Source: Haemonchus contortus (Eukaryota; Nematoda; Chromadorea; Rhabditida; Trichostrongylidae). From it: DNA of 64,000 bases. The notes beneath the pieces were generated by a model, which was given only the letters and a program-made list of their open reading frames with translations, searched no databases and was not told the DNA's origin. Positions 23,391-36,200 of this stretch are shown in pieces; within the stretch, counting starts at the first letter, position 1; each line of letters starts with the position of its first letter. The position numbers and the translations under genes are program-made. The DNA lies in contig LS997565.1 in assembly GCA_000469685.2 (NCBI GenBank), positions 38,114,519-38,178,518 of the forward strand, given 5' to 3'.

Positions 23391-23473
23391 GTGAGGTTCA
23401 ATTAATTAATTATTGTGTATTCTCCATATGAATGAACGAATCCTGTGACTGTTAGGCGACTGTTTCTCCACAA
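23391..23473 (+). repeat. Right LTR-like direct repeat of BEL remnant
   Basis: This is the partner of 21064-21143. Sequence conserved upstream of the other A genes resumes directly after it (TTAGTGCTACAG). Confidence 0.6.
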
Positions 23474-23978
23474 CAATTAGTGCTACAGTATTTTTGTGCA
23501 TTGAAGAACCAAATCCGATTTGCCGAACACAAAGACTGTTATCATGTTTTCGCTGACTACATATTTACCCGAAGTGAGAGTCGTCGGTCGCAGTGTCCGA
23601 ACTTGCTCAGCTTAATCTGACTGTTTTGTAGAGTTCTCAAAGCGATTCTGTAATAAAAGAAGGGAGGTGAACATAAACAATTATATCTCATCGAAGTTCT
23701 CACTGTTACCTGCTCCCCACTCATTTCCCCTTCCAACTGGACAATGTTTCTTCTGTAAATCACGCTCTTGCCGCTATCTACTCTTCGATTGGTACGGTAA
23801 TGCATACCGAATGGGGCAGAATATGCAGTGGACGGATTATACTGAATTCTATTTTGTAGAACTTATTATATTGAACGCGACCCAAATATGTTAAATGACA
23901 TCTCAGATTTCTTTACGCCACCGCCGTCAAACGTTTTTCTAGCAAGATAAAATTATATGTTACACTACAGTTCAGGAT

Positions 23979-26904
23979 ATGGGGTCCAATAGTATTGTAT
24001 GGCCGGATTTGACAGAAGAATACTGCATTGAGGTGAGGAATTTGCAAGAAATTGATTGGAACAAAGACACCCTTATGCACCTGTTGTTTTCATTGTTCGA
24101 ACTTTCCTTACTTTAACGAGTTTCACTTTCCCGACTCGAAACGAGGCTCTACTTCTAACTTGGCAAAGCCGAATTAGAATAGTAAGAGGCATAAAGGATC
24201 AATTATAAAAAGAATCTATATATGTTTATATGAAAACTCTACTCTCCTCCTTTCTAGGACACCTACGATTGAATCACCGTATTTGACCCGAAGGCTTTCG
24301 AATTTGCCTGATGATGTTCAATGCTGGGAGCTCTATATGAAGCTCTTCAGGATTGAACACCATCAAGCACCTTTAGTCCCCATGAATGTTTATTATTAAA
24401 CCGGAATGATCAGCGGTAATCGTCCAGGACAATGAACAGCAGGACAAGAATAGGTGTGATGGAAAAAACGAAGGCTGGAAGATCTACGCGGCAGTGGTAG
24501 TGGACGGAGACGAATGATGGAAAGTAGCCCTAGTGTTGACGCTCAGCCGGTCACAAGCAATTTTCTCTCTCTTTTTGCAAAAACACCCTTTGTATAGTCA
24601 ACTGCAACTGCCTTTGTACAGTGTTCTCCCGACCCAAAAGGCAACCGATCGAGCAAGTCTGAAATCGAATAAAGGCACCGCTAATTTTGCTTAAAAAGTT
24701 CCTATAATTAACAGATCTTTTAGCATGGAGTGCTTGTGGCTACTTCTCTTTACTACCGACTTTCATAAGCGATTTGTCTAATCATATCAGTGTCATCTGC
24801 AACCTATACAGTCTTCTTTGTATACCGCTATTGCAGCAGGAGTCCATTTTTCCACAGAAATTTGAAGGTTTGTTAGGCTTTGAACGGAGTTTCATACGTT
24901 TTTGTTTGATATATTCCGATGATCGAAGCAAAAACAAAACTCGATAAACAGCACACATCGGTTGAGTTTTTCCTCAGATACTACGTACCACAAAGTCTAT
25001 TTTTCAGACACTATTTTTCTCACTGAGCCTTTGCTGTCTCTCTTTTAGCCTGACAAATACTGCTTTGAAGGTGAGTCTTCAGGGAGTCCTTTCTGTGCTA
25101 AACCTTTCCGTTTTCGCTTACGGTGGAGCTAATCTTTCTGTGTAGCAAAATTGCAATCATAAGCAATTGAAATTAAACGTATCAAAATGACTCAGATTTG
25201 AAGAAATTGTTCGAAAGCAGTAAAAAATCGAGGAGGAGTTGTATTTCTATGCGGCGTAGACCAAAGCTGTGACTATTAAACGCTTCAATTTTTGATAAAA
25301 GGATTACTTGATTTACAGGCTAGGTATTTTCAGAGTCATCACTTGGTACTGTCATTTCTGTACACAACACCGTGTCAGATTTTTCTGCCAAAAATACTCT
25401 ACGCATGCATGAGTGTTTCATATTTTTTGCTTATGTTATTTTTCAGTTTATGATGACTTCTATAGTTATTGAAAGATGGATTGCATTCATATTCATTCGG
25501 AAATACGAGTCAGGATATACTAAGCTAGGACCAGCATTGATAGCACTAGCCGTGAGTTCAATCGCAATAATGACCAGGATTAACCGAAATGAACAGCTGC
25601 TAAATAGAATTCTGGATCAACATATAACACCTCAGATGATTTGAATAAGTGAAATTATTTTTTCCAGATTTTTATTTCTTCTCTACTTACTTTTGTTCTT
25701 TTCAATGGGCAGAATTTTGATGGATGGTATGTAAATGGTCGAACGCTCCCGTTGAGTGCGTACAGTAGGGCGAACACTGTGCTTTTCTCAATGTTAGGAT
25801 CAAATATCATCTGCCTAGTGCTTACAATCACTTTGCATCTTCTGACTCCAAAACGCCGCATACGGTAAGCCAAGACTTATGAACCACATAAATATGCTGT
25901 TAAAGTCAGTTTTTTTCGCGTTTGTTGGTAACTTCAAGGTAATTTTAGCATGTCATTGTCTTCAAAATTTCAAAGGAGGGAAAATCTGATAGCCTCAAAG
26001 TTGTTCTTTTATATTGCTACTCTTCAATTCACGGTGTATTGTTGCTCACAAAGTGCCTCACTGTATGTGAGAATCTATCATTCCAAAGATCCCATGGCTC
26101 TTGCATACAAAGAAAACGTTGATGTGAGTTGATTAGCCTCTGTTATAGTCATCTTGGACTTTTTTTTCTCTTCGGTGCTCATGAGCTTTCGGGGTTGGAA
26201 TTCAATTGCAAAACCTAAAGTGCTTCATGATTACTTCAACATGAGTCCTCCTCAGAACCGCAGGACAAAAGCTGCTGTGGTCGTCCTGCCATTATGTATG
26301 TATCACAGTCTCAGCAAATGCGAGATCTTTGAAAAAGGCAATAGAGATATTTTTAGAGCACCTCAAAGTTATCTATTGACCCCGCATGTGGATGAGTGAG
26401 GATACTCTTCATTCCCCCCCCCCTTCTCCACTGATTTCACTGCCATGGAAGGAGTTAAATGAATAGCCTGCTTACTTGAAAAAACTGAATCCTTCTTTCA
26501 ATGACAGCAGCCATGATTTCTACCGAGTAAACCGATTACTACAGCTCGACACGAGCGATATTCATTCAGATTGCCTTGTTTCCGTAACAAATGTCGGATC
26601 TAATTTCTACTTGATGCCAATTTTTTCAAAGTTCGAGAGACTTTTCAGTTTTTCAACCTCTACACCTTAGCTATGCCTGTTCTGTCAACACTCTACTTTG
26701 CTAAAGTGAAGCGACAGCGCATGAAGGACATCAAAAATCATTTAGATGTATGCAAACCCTCGTACAGACGTATTATTGCTTTTACTAAATTTCTTAATTT
26801 ATTTAACTAGATCTCTTAATTGTATTTGAATTTTTCAGATAAAGACAATTGGAAGCGATGGCTGGACGAACTACTTAACGATGATTCAGAAGCAGTGGAA
26901 GTGA
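23979..26904 (+). pseudogene. Receptor A2: Srab-like chemoreceptor pseudogene with two lesions
   Basis: All eight exons are present with good splice sites: 23979-24032, 24724-24867, 25008-25070, 25334-25551, 25668-25864, 25949-26123, 26649-26747, 26839-26904. Exon 2 has an in-frame TAA at 24766-24768, where A1 and A3 have a sense codon. Exon 4 is 218 nt instead of 219 because a run of seven T in A1 and A3 is six T here (near 25432), shifting the frame before IERW. Everything else is conserved, including MGSNSIVWPDLTEEYCIE, FFHRNLK, MSLSSKFQRREN and the QKQWK end. The decay is recent, or the two differences could be polymorphic or assembly errors. It is closest to A1 and A3. Confidence 0.82.
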
Positions 26905-27188
26905 ACTACATGTGGTGCTACAGCGACTCGGATAAGACTCAATGGGAGCACAGGCACCCTCAAAAGTACATTTTCGTCGTTCGACCTAACAGTGATAGGA
27001 CACTACAAACTGTTTCTTCATGGAAGCGTCGTACTAGAATGATCCATTTCGAGTTTATGTGTTACAATGCGAATGATGCGAATGATATATGGTCACTTTT
27101 TTCGAAAATGTTTTTCGAGCGGCTAACTTCTCAAACAAACCAGCTATTAGCACATTTCGTATACTCATTATATTATTTTTTATGCCTC

Positions 27189-27194
27189 AATAAA
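27189..27194 (+). terminator. Possible poly(A) signal downstream of A2
   Basis: AATAAA lies 285 nt after the A2 stop. The same hexamer occurs at 59073 after A4, while A1 has AATGAA at the matching place (about 7647). Confidence 0.35.
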
Positions 27195-27389
27195 TCTTTG
27201 CCTAATTTGTTGACATAGAGAGGCTGATAATTTCAGTGACAATGGAGCTTCTGTCATATAAACACGAACATTAAAAGACGTCAGCAGGTGTTCTATGATT
27301 GACGTCTTTATCACAATGGAAAGGGATATGATGGACATTCTTCTGAGAAATGGATATAATGAAGAACTTGTGTCTCACGAGGTTGGCGA

Positions 27390-27500
27390 TTTGTGAGTAA
27401 ACTTCGGCCTCACACGGCCGCATTCGTGCATACGAGCACCGTGCTCTTGCCCCTTACGCTACCAACACCTCGCTTACCATCGTCTTCTGAATGGCTGAGG
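27390..27500 (-). mobile_element. tRNA-derived SINE, family 2, partial, downstream of A2
   Basis: This is orthologous in position to the copies after A1 (8771) and A4 (59270). The tRNA-like head is degenerate. Confidence 0.55.
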
Positions 27501-27519
27501 ATGTATTTGTCCCTAATAA

Positions 27520-28680
27520 TATATTCCTTATTAAGTCCGGTGCATATTTAGAAATAAACTCATTCGTTACAAGTACTCTATTGAGGATAATCTCAATAGC
27601 GTTACCAATTTGATGTGGAGCTGAAAGATACCCAGTATTTGACTATACTAGGAAATGTAATTCACCCATTTTCGTTGCCCATTGACTTCAAATTACTCAT
27701 GATCTTCAGGGTAATTTTCAGAGTGTGGTTCGGTGAAAACGCGTAGTGCAGAGGCGGAATGAGCCATCCTCGAAGCCGCAGTTCACGATAAAATACTTTC
27801 AGAGACTAATTCTGGGACTATTATGTGACTCCCAAGGATGGTACCTTGACCATTGTTGGGTTGAAAAACGGCCTCGACAGAGTCTTACAGGGCTCAATGG
27901 CTTGGCCGGAAAACACGCCCAAAAGTGGCCGTGTTATAACGACTTATTTGAAGCTGCACCAATCACGTAAGGAGGCTGAGTAATAGAGCGCTTACAAGAT
28001 GACACCCGGACAGTTATAGACACATGTTCTCGTTCGAATCCTTTCTTTCTTTGACTTATCTATCCCTTCCTTACTACTTTTTTCGAAACCTCACATACAT
28101 CATAGCCCACCAATCCGCTTTCTTCGTCATTTTTTGCTCCACTATGTATCACAACTTCTATTATTCAACGTAAGCTAGATACCTTAAGATGCTGGTGTAC
28201 TTTGGCTTACTTCCCTTTTTGTCATTTAATTACATTTTCACATTGCTTTACATGCTTCGCTGATTTCAATTCGCTACACTATGCTTACAAAAAAATATCG
28301 TCGAATTTCCTCCTTCCACTGTACTTAGATATGCTCGCAAAGTCACTTACTTTACGAACGAACAGAGCTGCAGTAGGCGATTCTCAGTGAAAGCTCTGAT
28401 TATATTTTTGTTACGGGAACACTGACTGTGACGTATTTTCGGGACAGGGGTAATTGATGGACCATCAGTGTATTCGCTATGTTATTAGTATCGTTGCTGT
28501 GTATTGGAGAGTTAAGCATAATATTGTTGACGCAAAAGCTGATCCCACCCCTGAAAAATACAGTAACCAACAATACGTTTCCACATATGCATTAGCTTCT
28601 GACGGCCTTCTAGCTTACTGTGCTGTACTTGTTCTTCTTGTAGGTATTATTCACGGTTGAGGGTCTCGTCTGTGGTGATT
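27520..28680. other. Duplicated downstream block of A genes, copy 2
   Basis: This is paralogous to 8900-9980 and 59370-60530. It includes GGCCGTGTTATAACGAC near 27928 and the segment with GAGAGTTAAGCATAAT near 28508. An open frame of 68 codons (28454-28660 +) spans the latter segment, but the same frame has stops in the A3 and A4 copies, so no gene is called. Confidence 0.5.
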
Positions 28681-28689
28681 GAAACCTTT

Positions 28690-30255
28690 TTTGGTGATGT
28701 TCAAAGTAGTGATAAAAAAATGTGGGAGACCTTGGAGATTGTAAACTTTGGAAATTATTAATAATGTGTCGAGCTCTTAATCTCTCCTGACTTCGTCTTT
28801 TAATCTTTTTAAATCGTTTTATCTACTTTTAGTACATTTCAACGTGCACTGAAAAATTCCAGCGCATTTTCCGATAATTCCTTAATTTTGCCCTACCATA
28901 CGATCAGAGACCCTCTTATTCGGATGAGAAAGACAACATTGGAACAAGGAGGAGGGACGGGACTGGGGTGAAAATTTAGTCGGGAAGGGAGGGAGGGGGA
29001 GGGCACACATACATAGTAGTGTTAGTACATACATTAAGGAATTATTACGGTAATAAGGGAGGGAATTCACGGATGGGCTTAATTCCAATTTTCATACTGT
29101 GTATCATCTTAACCACCTTCTCCTCCCATCCTAAACTTATTTGAAAAACTACATTTCTTTAAGGGCTCAAAGATGGCCGGTGCCTAGCCTCCTCTTCGTC
29201 TTCGACACAGTGATGGAAGGGATCTTGGCTTTTATTATAACAATAAGCTCAGTTTTTCTGACCACTATGACATCATCGTCAGGAAAGCTACCTTTCAAAC
29301 CTATCAAATTTTTAAGGGTTTAGAGTAAAGGATGAAAAAGTCGTAATTAAGGCGTACTAGAGACATGGGCGGCCCATGGTGGAGAGCGGTGCATCGGTAT
29401 TTTGCCCTTATAAAAAGAAAGACGTGGACTTGCTGGGAAAAGTTTAGGATAATGATAACCGGGAGGTATACATTAGGGCAGGGCAGGCCGTTTTTTCGGA
29501 TGTGCCTTGGCCAGCCTCTAGGAACTGAAAGTATGAGCTTCATAGCCCAAAAACACGAACGAAGGTATATGATGACTGTATGGTATTTAACTTATTGAAT
29601 GGGATTGCTCGAGTTGATGAGTCGAGGTTCTTCACTAGAAATGTTTCAAGGGCCAGAGGCAGCTCCGTGAAAATTTCATACGCAACGCCTCGACCAACTT
29701 GAAGCTCCACAGTTCAAACTGTAGAGCAGGCTCTGTGATCACATCTTGATATCTCAAGTAGTACTTCCCTCTCCTGCATATGTGCACTTTCAGCGACTTG
29801 TAAAGAAAGAGTTGCTGAGTTTTATATAGTTGTATGAGGTTTTATAGCGTGTTGTTGTCTATTTCTCAGGTCAACCTTATGTAGTGTATAAACAAATAAA
29901 CAAATAAGCAAATACACACAACGAAGTACCGTACAGCACACACAACGAAGTACCGTAATAATTCAGCGTTATGCTGTCGCTGTTCGTGTTACCCTTCCCT
30001 CTCATCCCTCCTCCGAAGTACATTTCCACTGGGTGTAGAATAAACTAATTTCAGTGGAATAAATCTCTTTTCGATTGAGTTTTTGAAAATTTAACACAGC
30101 TACAGTACGTTAAGTAACATTCCGAATTCCCTGTTAAGTCTCGTCTCTGCAAATACTTCTACAGCTCAAACAAAAACTGCTCAGTACCAGGTTATATGCA
30201 TTTGTTGTTGTTTGTTGGTAAATTGTTTGATACTGTAAAATATGTGTTTTAGAAC
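28690..30255. other. Intergenic region between A2 and B2
   Basis: No gene was found. About 29340-29780 has no counterpart before the other B genes and may be an insertion of unknown type. A 19-bp unit ending CGAAGTACCGTA is repeated twice at 29915-29957. The last few hundred bases resemble the regions before B3 and B4 and probably hold the B2 promoter. Confidence 0.4.
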
Positions 30256-33200
30256 ATGTTCAAAGATTCAAAGGATCCAAACTTGACAGACCAATATTGT
30301 ATTGAGGTAAGAAAATCGCAAGATAACATTGGGTGTGATTGCTATCCCATCTTTTCCTTTATTTCACCTTCCTTTTCTTAGTTCCGAACGTTTTGAACCT
30401 CACTTTTTTAGAAATATCCTGCCTTATCTAACACATTTACCTATACTACAGGTCCTAGCAAACCCAATCCACACGTTGACTCTATGGATGGTGATTCAAT
30501 AACTACAAACTCAATGTGGGCGCAGGTCTAGGCTGTATCGTTCTGAAATGTGGTCATGTCTGTGGAATAAACCCCAATTCAAAGACTCAGCTTCATCGCC
30601 TACTTCAGGAACAAAACTACCGCTCTACCCCAATCCTGTCGTCGGTTGCGCTGTTGAAGATTCCGATTGATCGATTCCGTTATTTGTATGTATGCTTTGG
30701 GAATCAGTGTCAAACGCAGTGCCAAGATTCATAGAGCTGGCAAACATCATTGACGAGGGGACAGGACTGACCTTCTTCTGTATCCTCTGAGGCTGAAATC
30801 AAAGCGTAGTCTCCCGCTCTTCGACCCGGACCGTTATCGCGAAAAATTGCAGGGGAGCTGTCGATTTTTACGAGGCACATGAGTGGATTGTGAAGGACCG
30901 CTCGAAGCCTTTTAACCCGACGACTTGGAAACATCGAGGTCAGAATGCAGTCACAGCCTCCTAAGACGACTCCAAGTTGTAGATACAGAAGCTTCTGTCA
31001 AAAGACGGGTTTTACAATCCTGTCGCACGTTATTTGAATATTCGAAGTGGTATATCCCTTTTATCGAATTACATTCCCTCGGACTGGTAATCTGAATTTC
31101 TAAATAAGCCTCGCTAGAACGAATGTGCCTGGGAAACAACTTTCTGTTCATTCCACAGAGGGTGACTCGATGATTTGGACATCCCTCATTCGTTCCCTGC
31201 ACTCAGGTATACTCCGCCGGCAAAAATCTGCGCTCCTGTACACGGGCTCAATGTTTTCCAAGCCTACGGCCTGTTATGAATAGAATATCCCAGCAAAGCT
31301 GCCTTCTACGTGTGTTCTACTACTTTGCAGCCTTTCATAACACTTTGTCACTCATTTTCACTCTGTCACTTTACTCAGCATCCCCGAATCTGAGAAAATA
31401 ACCAAGCTCGATTGTTTAAAGGCAGCTTTGCAAAACGACTGCAACGCCTCGGACGCAGACTGACCTCTGCTAGGGTGAATGCGTTCCTTGACGGTCTTTG
31501 AGGCTGCGTCGAAGTGGAGGAACTTGTTCTTAAGCAGTGTGGTGCCTTTATTCAGTTTTTTTAATTGAAACAATCTGAATTCTCCTTTTCTTCGAGGTCG
31601 AAGCGTGTTTTGTCATCTATTCTTTTTAATAAGGATATTTCACTCCGTAGATCAGATGTTATTTGTCTCAATATTTCAGAATGGAGTACTTATAGCTACT
31701 TCGCTATACTATCGACTTTCATTATTGATATCTGTAGTCACATCAATATTCTCGGCAACCTACACGATCTTCTTTCTGTATCGCTTCCACAATAAAAGTC
31801 CATTTTTCCACAAAAATTTGAAGGTTCGATGAGTTTAAGACAAGTTTTCTCTCTTCTTATTCATTAGATTTTTTCGCTGAATCTTGTGAATCTTACTTCT
31901 CAGCCATAGTATCCTTTAAATTAATTGTGGCTGCAAAATTATTTCCAATGTGGGATTTACCAATCAGTAGTTATCAATATTTAATTGTTCGAAGCCTGAT
32001 GTTAAGTTTTTACAGATACTGTTTTTCTCTCTATGCATTTGCTGTCTCACTTACAGCATTATAAATTTTGCTATGAAGGTGAGTCTACAACAAAACCGTT
32101 TCTATTTGAATCTTTACTTTGAATTACAACTTCTCTGTTGCTGTAACATTGGCACTCCAAAAACAACTTGTTCTAAGATCTAATAGTGCTTGGATATACT
32201 GAGTAGTACAGCTGATGGCACAAATACAGGTCAACAGGAAAAGCTTTTAAAAATTTGAAAAAATGGACAGGAGTCCCAAAGCTTCGTGACGAGGTGGTGA
32301 AGTGGCAAGTGGCGCACCATCACGAACTCCTGGTCGGTCCGAATTTCCGATGGATACTTGCCTATAACATTGATCCTTCTATACCTTCAAACTCAGCTAA
32401 GCGATAACAGATCCGTCTGAAAATTAAAAGCACTAAGATGTTCATCAATCGGCAACTACAAAACAATGTATATGCTGCAAACGGGTTTAAAACGCCATTA
32501 CGATCCTGAATTGAAGTCGAATGCATTGGTGCCTCCCGGAAACGGAATTGATTAACATCGAATGCACTCTCCTTCGTTCTTTATAGTCTCTGGAAGCCTC
32601 TACTGGAAGGATCGGTCGGCCTGGGGAGATATCGATCCTGGATTTGACGTCGTGATCATGCGTGTGTGACAGTGACTATTTGCCACCACACCAACTCCAC
32701 CTCAACATTAACGATAATTATTATAATGAGAGTTTGTGCACCATGTCTCAGCCCCATTACTTCAGGGACATCACTTAGCTCTGACGTTTCTGCATTCAAC
32801 GAATTGTCAGATTTTCCTGCCGCGATTACTGTATGCATTCATGCTTATATCATCTACTTCTACATATCTTATTACTACGGAATTCATGCTGTTTGCCATA
32901 GTAATTGAGAGATGGATTGCTTTCATATTCTGTGGTAGCTACGAGACAGGATACACAAAGTTGGCACCGGTACTGATAGCAGTAGCAGTAAGTTTGTTTG
33001 TGTTAAAAGTCTGTCCCTCAACGTGACATTTCCAAGGAATTACAAAAGAGTATGTTCAAAGGTCAAAAACTGAAGTTAGTTGTCTTATTGCTTGATCCAT
33101 GTACCAGAGTTCCAACATGATTCAAGAGTCGACCAGCCTGTTTACAGACATTTTGAGCTGACTTTTTGGACACGATTTGGAGTCGCGATCCTAGTCGTTA

Positions 33201-36200
33201 CTACATATATATAAAGCGCTCTGTCTGTCTGTTTGTACGCAAATTCGATATAACCTGAAGAAACACTTGGAGGAGTCGGGTCAAGTTCGGAATGGGCTGA
33301 GCATGGGGTAAGTGCAACAGAGCGCATGTGAGCATCGGAGCTCCGTCCCCAAGGGGCGGAGCATGCGCAAGAGTTGGGCGGGCTGTGGGAAAATCCTTCT
33401 CATTTGGTTTAATAATAGTCCAGACGCCGGGAAAAGTGTGCAAAGGTAAGGGATGGGTTAACAATTAGAATAAAGAAACTTACCGAAGGTAGGCGGAGCG
33501 TTTTCGTGGTGGGCGGTACTTTCCACAGAGATTCATAACTCGAATCGGCGAAGGCATCGAGGCCAGGGAAAAAATAAACAGGGTGAGCAAGGCATTATAC
33601 GTGCTAGGCACGCGTTAGCTCAGCGAAGCCCCGCGGGGCGTGCGTTCAAGTAAAAGACACTTTTCAAATTTTTTTTTTAACTTTTTCACTTTTTTCTTTT
33701 TTTTCTTCGTTCAGAAACGTTCTAGAAAGCGGGAAAACGTAGTTAGAGGTAATGGACTAAATGTAGTCGAATCCTCGAAGTGGGCGGGGTTGGCGCCAAA
33801 ATGGGCGCGGCTTAGATCGAAAATTTATAGCTCTGTTCAAAAACGTTCTAGAATGAGGGAAAAAGTGTTGAGGTATAAAGGAACAAATTTGGCCAAAACC
33901 CAGAAGTAGGCGGAGCTTAAAGCAAAAATTTATAACTCTATTTAGAAACATTCTGGGACGCGCTAAAAAAGTGGTAAAAGAGTGAAAGGTGTAAAAGACT
34001 AGATGCGGTCAAATCCCAGAAGTGGGCGGAATTGGCACTGAAGTGGGCAAAGCTTAGATCAAGAATGTATAGCTTTATTTAGAAACATTGCGGGATGCGG
34101 GAAAGAAGTGGTAAGATGTACAAAGTAGAACAAATGTGGTCAGATCCCTTAAGTGGGCTGAATCGGCACTGAAGTGGGCGGAGTTCGAGCCGAAATCGTT
34201 AGGTCTCTTCATATGCGTTTTAGAACGCATGAGGTGTTTGGAAGTAGTAAAAGTAATGTGGTTTGAAGTCTGAAGTCTGAATCAGAAATTTATGCAAATG
34301 CCCTTCACACTAACCTGATCACTTAGGTGTACAGCTAGCAGATACCACTGAGCTCTTTCAAAAATTAGAGTAAAAATTTTTTAAAAGTTTGTATCAATGG
34401 TTCCATACACAGTAGTCCCTTTTACGCAAGAGCAAATGCACTACATCAACTTCAGACCTCATGAATAAATTATACAATAACCCCGGCCACACAGGTGCAT
34501 ACCCTGTAGAGACGAGTAAGTCCCTACAAACCCCCAAAGTGGCTGTCCTTCCAAAGTTAGTGTTCATGGCCACACACAGAATAAACTACACAGAGTTCCT
34601 TCGACTTCATGGATACACCACATGTTTCGATATCAAGTGTTATGTATACAATGCTAATACTCCATCAGAGCTGGACAAACTTTTCTATTACACATCGAAC
34701 ACCCTTCTCGAACTGCTTGCCGGTCAGTACGTATTTTCGTGATCTAGCGAAAATATCTCGTGCTTCCCATGAGACAAAAAATGATGGCCGCTACAGACGT
34801 GTCAGGGAAGAGGCTCAGATGACAAAGGTAGATAATGAAAATCAGAAGCTCATGGGGCTCCGTCCCTCATGGCTAGAGCCCCCATTGCATGCGATAGCGG
34901 GCGTAGCCGCCTGGTAGACAGTAGGCAACTCTAGCATTGCAGTATAAATCGTGAAATATTAAAAAATAAAAGGATTCTTTTAGGTTTTTACCCCTTCCAC
35001 ACTTCTTTTTATTGTCTTTTATGGTCAGAACTTTGACGGATTGTATCTGAATGGACGAAATTTTCCGTCAAGCACTTATACAAGTGCAAACGTTCTACTC
35101 TTTGCTTTACTAGCAACGAATATCACTGGCCTTCTGCTGACAGTTATATTACACCTTCTTACCCCGAAACACCAAATAAGGTAAGTTATCGGTGTTTGTG
35201 AATGATTTAGCATTGGAAGACAGAAGCTTGATGAGGATCATGTCCGAATACTGTCGAAGTGTCGAGTACATGTGACAAGCATTAGAGCCAACAACAGATT
35301 GTACTTGGTACCAGTTGCAGCTCTGGTGTCTATAGTTTAAACAATTCAACTGAGATGTAGTTGCATGTGGTGCTCTTTACACACACACACATGATCACGA
35401 GTTCGAATGCGCCTAGGCCAATTATGCTTTTCATCCCTTCGGGATCGTTGGACTGATACCAGACTTGTCTAGGAGGATAAAAGCACTGACTTCTACATAG
35501 GCTGGCCACTGCGATTCATTGTCTAGTCTACATACGCATTCATACGCCACTACGATTCTGAATGAAAGTCGAATGCAAGGGCGCATCAATCTGAAGGGAT
35601 CGATTAATGCCTCATGAATTATCCTTAATCCTTTTATTACAGAATGTCATTGTCTTCAAAATTCCAATCAAAAGAGAATGTGATCGCTTCTACGTTGCTA
35701 TTCTGGATTTCTACCGCCCAATTCACAGCACTGTGTTGCTCACACAGTGTCTTATTATATCTAAGAATCTATCAAACCACTAATCCTATGTCAATAGCAT
35801 TCAAAGAGAACTCTGATGTGAGTTATTTAGTCGCAAAAATGTTCAGTTTTTTCGCCCTTTTCATGGAAAATGCTTCGAAAAATTTCCATTAAAAAGCTTT
35901 TACCATATTATATCATCAAGTAGCGTTTATCGTTGAGTAGCTCTTCTGGTACAAACTCATTATCCCCTGAAGTCAGAACTTGGCTTATTATACCAAAATG
36001 GTGGGATCGGTAAATTGTAGACATACAACTCACTCTTCTGTTACTTTAAAATGTAATAGAAAACTTCTTTTCACTGCAGTTTAACTTCTCGACAAGATCA
36101 TCTGTTCATATGACCTCAGTAAACAATTAACAATCTTACCCAACCTTTTTTCATGCGAATAATTTACTAACTAGGATTTCTCGAACTATAATGTGAGGAC

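Larger units (their letters stand above)
21064..23473 (+). mobile_element. BEL/Pao LTR retrotransposon remnant upstream of A2
   Basis: An insertion is bounded by direct repeats of about 80 bp (21064-21143 and 23391-23473) that start TGAGGTTCAATTAAT and end CTCCACA, consistent with short LTRs of TG...CA form. The flanks on either side continue the sequence conserved before A1, A3 and A4, which confirms the insertion. Inside are a gag-type region, zinc knuckles and a protease/RT-linker region of BEL/Pao type, but no RT or integrase core, so most of pol has been deleted. No target-site duplication is clear. Confidence 0.8.

Noticed and set aside
23153..23401. 82-codon - strand frame rich in Ser and Phe
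   Set aside because: It is a translation of the GA-rich low-complexity tract.
28454..28660. 68-codon + strand frame with a hydrophobic C-terminal part downstream of A2
   Set aside because: The same reading frame has stop codons in the A3 and A4 copies of this duplicated block, so coding constraint is unlikely.
34461..34742. 93-codon + strand frame in B2 intron 4
   Set aside because: It lies in an insertion within an intron and shows no recognisable domain. Too little evidence for a gene.
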